Shown: piece by piece, positions 63,700 to 64,000 of the stretch
Position numbering within the stretch: the stretch's first letter is position 1
Layout of the letters: the number at the start of each line of letters is the position of its first letter
Source of the DNA: Caloranaerobacter sp050286925
GTDB taxonomy: Bacteria; Bacillota; Clostridia; Tissierellales; Thermohalobacteraceae
Direction of reading: 5' to 3'
Length of the DNA: 64,000 nucleotides
Assembly: GCF_050286925.1 (NCBI RefSeq)
Contig: NZ_JBFWFX010000009.1
Location: 26,115-90,114 of the forward strand
Position numbers and translations under genes: made by a program
The notes under the pieces: model-generated
Database searches by the model: none
What the model saw: the letters and a program-made list of their open reading frames with translations, nothing else
What the model was told of the DNA's origin: nothing

Positions 63700-64000
63700 C
63701 TAATACTCAGTTGATAGACCATCTCGTTTTGTGTAATAATAACAAAGCTTAAAAACAATTAATCCTATTAGTACATAAAAACCACTATTAAAAATTAAAT
63801 TTATCAAGTCATTTGCTGTTATTTTATTACCTATTAATATATTCTGCGAAAGTCTAATACCTATGGTTAATGGTAGCATTTCTGAGATATTAACTACAAC
63901 TTTAGGTAGTTTCTCTAATGAAACAATTCCACCTGTAAAAAATAGTAGAAAATATGATAATATAGATTCAAATGAAGCTGTTTTTGTAAAAATTAGTGTC
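63700..64000 (-). CDS. ABC-2 type permease, C-terminal part
   Basis: Open at the right edge. Last 99 residues: FFTGGIVSLEKLPKVVVNIS, EMLPLTIGIRLSQNILIGNK, then VLIGLIVFKLCYYYTKRDG. Three membrane segments. Typical end of a daunorubicin-type ABC-2 permease. Its relation to the operon on the left is unknown. Confidence 0.75.
   Translation of the reverse strand, partial: TLIFTKTASFESILSYFLLFFTGGIVSLEKLPKVVVNISEMLPLTIGIRLSQNILIGNKITANDLINLIFNSGFYVLIGLIVFKLCYYYTKRDGLSTEY

Noticed and set aside
1..64000. CRISPR array, tRNA, rRNA or riboswitch
   Set aside because: No regularly spaced direct repeats, cloverleaf-like or rRNA-like stretches, and no recognisable riboswitch core seen on either strand by eye.

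Overview
The window is AT-rich DNA with long uninterrupted genes, AGGAGG-type ribosome binding sites and many TTG/GTG starts. Gene content (HPr kinase, MurB of the Gram-positive type, FtsEX with a PcsB-like hydrolase, SleL/YaaH-like GH18, lipobox lipoproteins) points to a low-GC Gram-positive of the Clostridia, possibly the Tissierellales side. That placement is inference; there is no rRNA here. Nearly all genes lie on the minus strand.

Conserved core, about 1-36 kb: a PHP phosphoesterase cut by the left edge, murB, an orphan sugar-binding protein, a ROK glucokinase, a second PHP protein, hprK, a PspC-domain protein and uvrC. From 8.4 to 18.8 kb is a run of small accessory genes: Nudix, two GNATs, a LiaF-like protein, several membrane proteins and lipoproteins, a Cof-type HAD phosphatase and a frameshifted sugar isomerase/epimerase. 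Then come a YgiQ radical-SAM protein, uvrA, uvrB, a plus-strand lipoprotein, and the morphogenesis block MinJ-like PDZ protein - CtpA-type protease - PcsB-like hydrolase - ftsX - ftsE, in an order close to that of Bacillus. A CdaR/PucR-type regulator, an MsmX/UgpC-type sugar ABC ATPase and 5-formyl-THF cyclo-ligase follow.

Accessory region, about 36.4-53 kb: decayed secreted-protein genes, a 3'-truncated group II intron that entered just behind a terminator, an M28 peptidase lipoprotein, a 59-residue membrane protein, two related micro-ORFs starting MIYPRA(S/P)NK, a LonB-like protease, and an export/maturation operon. That operon reads: radical SAM/SPASM protein (disrupted), S24/S26-type signal peptidase, DrrA-type ABC ATPase, two ABC-2 permeases, type I ABC exporter. 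It looks like a peptide-maturation and export locus whose maturase has decayed and whose precursor is not recognisable.

From 53 to 64 kb: LysM proteins, a PrcB-like protein, a LysM-GH18 spore-lytic-type enzyme, a two-component system, an FG-GAP-repeat lipoprotein, a second ATPase + two-permease ABC set (one permease frameshifted at a T9 run), a SurA_N-like protein and the end of another ABC permease.

Most interesting: three accessory operons (promoters near 43.25, 52.9 and 62.7 kb) share a box of the form GGAARAAAATAGTYRACAT at the promoter, and two of them share a whole terminator-promoter cassette. Several undescribed dispersed repeats are also present: a 196-bp imperfect palindrome, a GGGGACGG REP-like hairpin, and a small inverted repeat in three copies. 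Disrupted genes are concentrated in the accessory DNA; sequencing error cannot be excluded from sequence alone.
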